Of a stretch of 64,000 nt of DNA, positions 61,202-64,000 are shown piece after piece. The notes beneath the pieces were generated by a model. It was not told the DNA's origin, did not search any database, and saw only the letters and a program-made list of their open reading frames with translations. Source of the DNA: SFLA01 sp045595785 (GTDB taxonomy: Bacteria > Bacillota > Clostridia > Oscillospirales > CAG-382); NCBI GenBank assembly GCA_045595785.1, contig JAZOBE010000034.1:123825-187824 (forward strand), read 5' to 3'. Each line of letters begins with the position of its first letter. The first letter of the stretch is position 1. The translations under genes were made by a program, and so were the position numbers.

Positions 61202-62263
61202 CTATTTGATTTTATCAATGAGTGCCTCTATATCAACAACGGGTAATTTCTTGTTAACAAACAGTGTTTTTAGCCAGTTATTATAATCTTTCGGTATATC
61301 ATTCTCTTTACACAAAAAATCAAAGACAATTATTGAAACAGGACAAACGCCGCCATACTCCTCTTTTGCTCGGCTCAATAAATGAGATTTTGTATATTTG
61401 CCGGATCTTAAACAAAGATAATACTCCGCAGCCTTAACAAATTCTTCCTCATCTCCTGCTCCATAATCAGAAAGCAGTTTTGAATGGCACCTTTTCAAGT
61501 AATCTACAGAGGAAACATATTCACGATACAAGTTGATGAGAATGTCATCCGCAAATCCGTGCATCAATTCGTGCGCAAGAACAGAGAAATGATCTACCGG
61601 AACATTACCTGTATAACATTGTGAATACGCGCCTTGATAGAAACTAAAAGCATACGGAAAACTAAAAAAGTTAATGTAGACCGTAGCGTAATTTAGAACG
61701 GCTGTGTTTTTAAGATGACTGATATCTTTATACAAATTTTCTATATTGTACTTTTTTAATTCTTGTATGTTTGTAGTTATATTGGATTCAATAAGCGGCA
61801 CAATGTGCCTTGTATAAAGTTCCTCCCAACCGTTTTTTTGCAAATGTATGAGTTGTAATACAATTACTTCTGCAAGACCATTCTTCAAACTATCTAGAAG
61901 AGGATATGTGTGCGAAGCGTTGAATTGATTTGTTATTCTACTCTTTACAACATTTGAGAAATTATCTATGTTTTCAAATGCAGTAATAATGCTATCAATA
62001 GATATATTTGTTAGTTCATTGCAAAAATACGCACTTAAAGCTAACCCCAAAGTAGACATATCAAACTGTATTTTTTCTACATCGGGATAAAAATGGTGCT
62101 TAAATAATTCCAAGTTTTCATATTCGGCTTTATAGATCGAATGTTGAAGAATTTCACTTTTAGAAGCAAAATTTAATGGCATCCAATCAGCTTCGGACAT
62201 TTTGCATTTTCTCAGAAAATATAGCGCATCCAATGCGGATGAATAACAATATCTGATTTTCAT
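61202..62263 (-). CDS. HExxH zincin-like protein of unknown family
   Basis: 353 residues, no signal peptide or membrane helix. FSVLAHELMHGFADDIL near residue 230 holds HExxH, and EEEFVKAAEYYLCL about 45 residues later offers a third (Glu) zinc ligand, as in gluzincins. ATG at 62263 (MKIRYCYSS) is chosen over the long frame, which would overlap the GNAT gene. It lies 11 nt after the GNAT gene and shares its promoter. I do not recognise the family; a cytoplasmic peptidase is the best guess. Confidence 0.65.
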   Translation of the reverse strand: MKIRYCYSSALDALYFLRKCKMSEADWMPLNFASKSEILQHSIYKAEYENLELFKHHFYPDVEKIQFDMSTLGLALSAYFCNELTNISIDSIITAFENIDNFSNVVKSRITNQFNASHTYPLLDSLKNGLAEVIVLQLIHLQKNGWEELYTRHIVPLIESNITTNIQELKKYNIENLYKDISHLKNTAVLNYATVYINFFSFPYAFSFYQGAYSQCYTGNVPVDHFSVLAHELMHGFADDILINLYREYVSSVDYLKRCHSKLLSDYGAGDEEEFVKAAEYYLCLRSGKYTKSHLLSRAKEEYGGVCPVSIIVFDFLCKENDIPKDYNNWLKTLFVNKKLPVVDIEALIDKIK

Positions 62264-62274
62264 AATTGTATCAC

Positions 62275-62751
62275 CTACTGATCTTTCAATTTCTTTTCCA
62301 TTATTCGTCTTTGGGTGGTCATACCGCATTTTTCGTAGAAGGCTGTAGCACTTCCGTCAAATTCCCATACGTTGAGTTCAAATGTATCAAAATTCTTTTT
62401 CATTGCGTAATTAAATAGAAAATCCATAAACGCTTTTCCGGTACCTTTTCCACGGTAAGAGGGCAGAATATACAGATCGTCAAGATAAAATACTTTTCTG
62501 TCCTTGAGAACGGCATTATCCATATTAATAATGGTATTACATATCGCATAACCGCACAGAACACCCTTTTCATCAGCAACAAAGATATGTTTATCTGTGT
62601 CATTTAACTGTTTTTCAACCGCGTTTTTATTATATTTTGCGCCCGAAGAACGGAATATATCTCCCCTGCCGCTTGCATGAAGGGCAAGTATATCCTTTAG
62701 TGATTCGGCTATAAACGTGCAGTCCTCTTTATTTGCTTTTCTGAACAACAT
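62275..62751 (-). CDS. GNAT family N-acetyltransferase
   Basis: 158 residues, full GNAT fold: FRKANKEDCTFIAESL (N-terminal), VFYLDDLYILPSYRGKGTGKAFM (beta4 and acetyl-CoA loop R-G-K-G-T-G-K), LNVWEFDGSATAFYEKCG. GAGG before the ATG. First of two genes in the unit. Confidence 0.92.
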   Translation of the reverse strand: MLFRKANKEDCTFIAESLKDILALHASGRGDIFRSSGAKYNKNAVEKQLNDTDKHIFVADEKGVLCGYAICNTIINMDNAVLKDRKVFYLDDLYILPSYRGKGTGKAFMDFLFNYAMKKNFDTFELNVWEFDGSATAFYEKCGMTTQRRIMEKKLKDQ

Positions 62752-62774
62752 ATAAAAACCTCTTTTCGTTTGAC

Positions 62775-62803
62775 ATTATATCACGAAAAATAGTTGTTGA
62801 CAA
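62775..62803 (-). promoter_or_regulatory. Promoter of GNAT-zincin unit
   Basis: Minus strand TTGTCA (62803-62798), 17-bp spacer, perfect TATAAT (62780-62775). Its -35 overlaps that of the divergent GH2 promoter. Confidence 0.65.
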
Positions 62804-62825
62804 CCCTCAAAAAAGGTTATAAAAT
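62797..62825 (+). promoter_or_regulatory. Promoter of GH2 gene
   Basis: Perfect TTGACA (62797-62802), 17-bp spacer, TAAAAT (62820-62825). Confidence 0.68.
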
Positions 62826-62856
62826 AAACACATCAAATAAAGGAGAAAAACCTAAA

Positions 62857-64000
62857 ATGATAATAAACAAACAACCGCGCGCTGAACATCCCAATCCAAT
62901 GTGCATACGCGATAGCTGGCACAACCTGAACGGAGTTTGGGAATTTGCTATAGATAACGAAAAATCACTTGATAATAACAGCGTTTTCCCTTTGAAGATA
63001 AATGTACCTTTTTCGCCGGAAAGTGCGCTTTCGGGAATCGGTAACACAGATTTTATAGAGCGTGTGTGGTATCGTAAAAGCGTTAATATAAGCAAGCGTA
63101 ACAATATGCGTACACTGCTTCATTTCGGTGCCTGCGACTATAAAACACAGCTTTGGATAAATGACATAAGCTTCCCTGCTCATTATGGCGGTCAGTCTGC
63201 TTTCACATACGATATTTCCGACGCTCTTGAAGACGGAAAGAATGTAATAACCGTATGCGCTGACGATGATACCCGTTCACTCAAACAGCCCAGCGGAAAA
63301 CAATCGATGCTCCCTGAATCCCACGGCTGTTATTATACCCGTACCACCGGTATTTGGCAAACTGTTTGGATGGAGTTTGTTCCCGATAAATATATTCACT
63401 CTTTTAAGTTTTATCCTAACGCAGACGACGGCTCCGTTCTTGTTGAGCTTGAAGCTGACGATGAAGTTGAAATAATGATGTTTTGGAACTGGAAGATGTG
63501 CGGTTACGGCAAAGGAAAGGATTCAATAAACATCAAACTGACAGAAAAACATTTTTGGGAGCTTGGTAAAGGCGGAGTTTATAACGTGACCATGCGTTGC
63601 GGAAAAGATAAGGTATTAACCTATTTCGGGTTGAGAAGCACAGAATTCAAGGACGGAAAGTTTTTACTTAACGGCAAAAGTGTTTTCCAGCGTCTTGTTC
63701 TTGACCAGGGCTATTATCCCGACGGCATTTATACCGCCCCTACCCGTGAGGCACTCGAAAAAGATATAATAAACTCAAAAGCTTGCGGCTTTAACGGTGC
63801 AAGATTACATCAAAAGGTGTTTGAGCCCCAGTTCCTTCATTTTTGTGATATGCATGGGTATATTGTATGGGGTGAATATCCCAGTTGGGGAATCAGCGTT
63901 GCCGACAAAGATGCTCTCAATATCATTATACCCGAATGGAAAGAGGTAGTGGAAAGAGATTTCAACCATCCTTCAAAGTCGGATCGTAGCCATGTCGTTC
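62857..64000 (+). CDS. Glycoside hydrolase family 2 (partial)
   Basis: 381 residues visible; the right window edge cuts the gene. Layout of GH2: N-terminal sugar-binding jelly roll (LNGVWEFAIDNEKS, RVWYRKSVNI, LHFGACDYKTQLWIND), an Ig-like sandwich domain, and the start of the TIM barrel (FLLNGKSVFQRLVLDQGYYPDG, GFNGARLHQKVFEPQFLH). No signal peptide, so cytoplasmic. AAAGGAG precedes the ATG. Beta-galactosidase, glucuronidase or mannosidase specificity lies in the part not shown. Confidence 0.9.
   Translation, partial: MIINKQPRAEHPNPMCIRDSWHNLNGVWEFAIDNEKSLDNNSVFPLKINVPFSPESALSGIGNTDFIERVWYRKSVNISKRNNMRTLLHFGACDYKTQLWINDISFPAHYGGQSAFTYDISDALEDGKNVITVCADDDTRSLKQPSGKQSMLPESHGCYYTRTTGIWQTVWMEFVPDKYIHSFKFYPNADDGSVLVELEADDEVEIMMFWNWKMCGYGKGKDSINIKLTEKHFWELGKGGVYNVTMRCGKDKVLTYFGLRSTEFKDGKFLLNGKSVFQRLVLDQGYYPDGIYTAPTREALEKDIINSKACGFNGARLHQKVFEPQFLHFCDMHGYIVWGEYPSWGISVADKDALNIIIPEWKEVVERDFNHPSKSDRSHVV

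Overview
The window looks like chromosomal DNA of a Gram-positive anaerobe of class Clostridia, probably an Oscillospirales-type gut bacterium. This is inferred from gene content: type III glutamine synthetase, a PduL phosphotransacylase next to a GGGtGRT-protein pair, CD1871A-type CxxC peptide sequence, NapH-like ferredoxin, purA-DUF1846, strong AGGAGG ribosome sites, and frequent sigma-A promoters with 17-bp spacers. Species cannot be named from the sequence alone.

Layout. 1-5.5 kb (minus): aminotransferase, trpS, parE, parC (cut by the window edge). 5.6-8.0 kb (plus): pduL, NifU-like protein, GGGtGRT protein. 8.0-14.6 kb (minus): DUF3267 zincin-like protein, CYTH protein, DUF624 protein, XerD-like recombinase, membrane protein, then an AEC transporter/nitroreductase/CBM9-like operon. 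14.7-17.7 kb (plus): second Xer recombinase, acyl-ACP thioesterase, smpB, ssrA (tmRNA) and a small protein. 17.7-18.6 kb (minus): DUF3021 protein behind a doubly frameshifted LytTR regulator. 18.7-34.6 kb (plus): a surface/redox locus with a membrane protein ending in a CD1871A-like tail, a NapH-ferredoxin-TlpA fusion, three lipoproteins that share domains, a 2402-residue subtilase with BspA-type leucine-rich repeats, and another lipoprotein. 34.7-41.9 kb (plus): oligopeptide ABC transporter plus a small membrane protein. 42-45.5 kb: housekeeping and stress genes (sugar isomerase, YegP, SfsA, GNAT, RadC, CBS). 45.6-47.2 kb: accessory islet with an orphan Rhs C-terminus, a putative immunity protein and a beheaded XRE regulator. 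47.3-52.1 kb (minus): purA, DUF1846, glnN. 52.3-58.6 kb: C_GCAxxG_C_C protein, methyltransferase, a hidden 36-residue peptide gene with its own promoter and terminator, and a flippase-like/phosphoesterase/citrate synthase operon. 58.7-61.1 kb (plus): a manganese (yybP-ykoY type) riboswitch with an overlapping terminator in front of sodium-pump decarboxylase beta and gamma-like genes, then nagB. 61.2-64 kb: HExxH protein, GNAT, and a glycoside hydrolase family 2 gene cut by the window end.

Most worth following up: (1) the manganese riboswitch placed on a sodium-pump decarboxylase beta subunit; (2) the 18.7-25.9 kb extracytoplasmic thiol-redox locus, whose lipoproteins share a repeated 'DGYYH' module I do not recognise; (3) the free-standing 36-residue membrane peptide gene after citrate synthase; (4) the orphan Rhs tip with a promoter at its breakpoint and a retained immunity-like gene.
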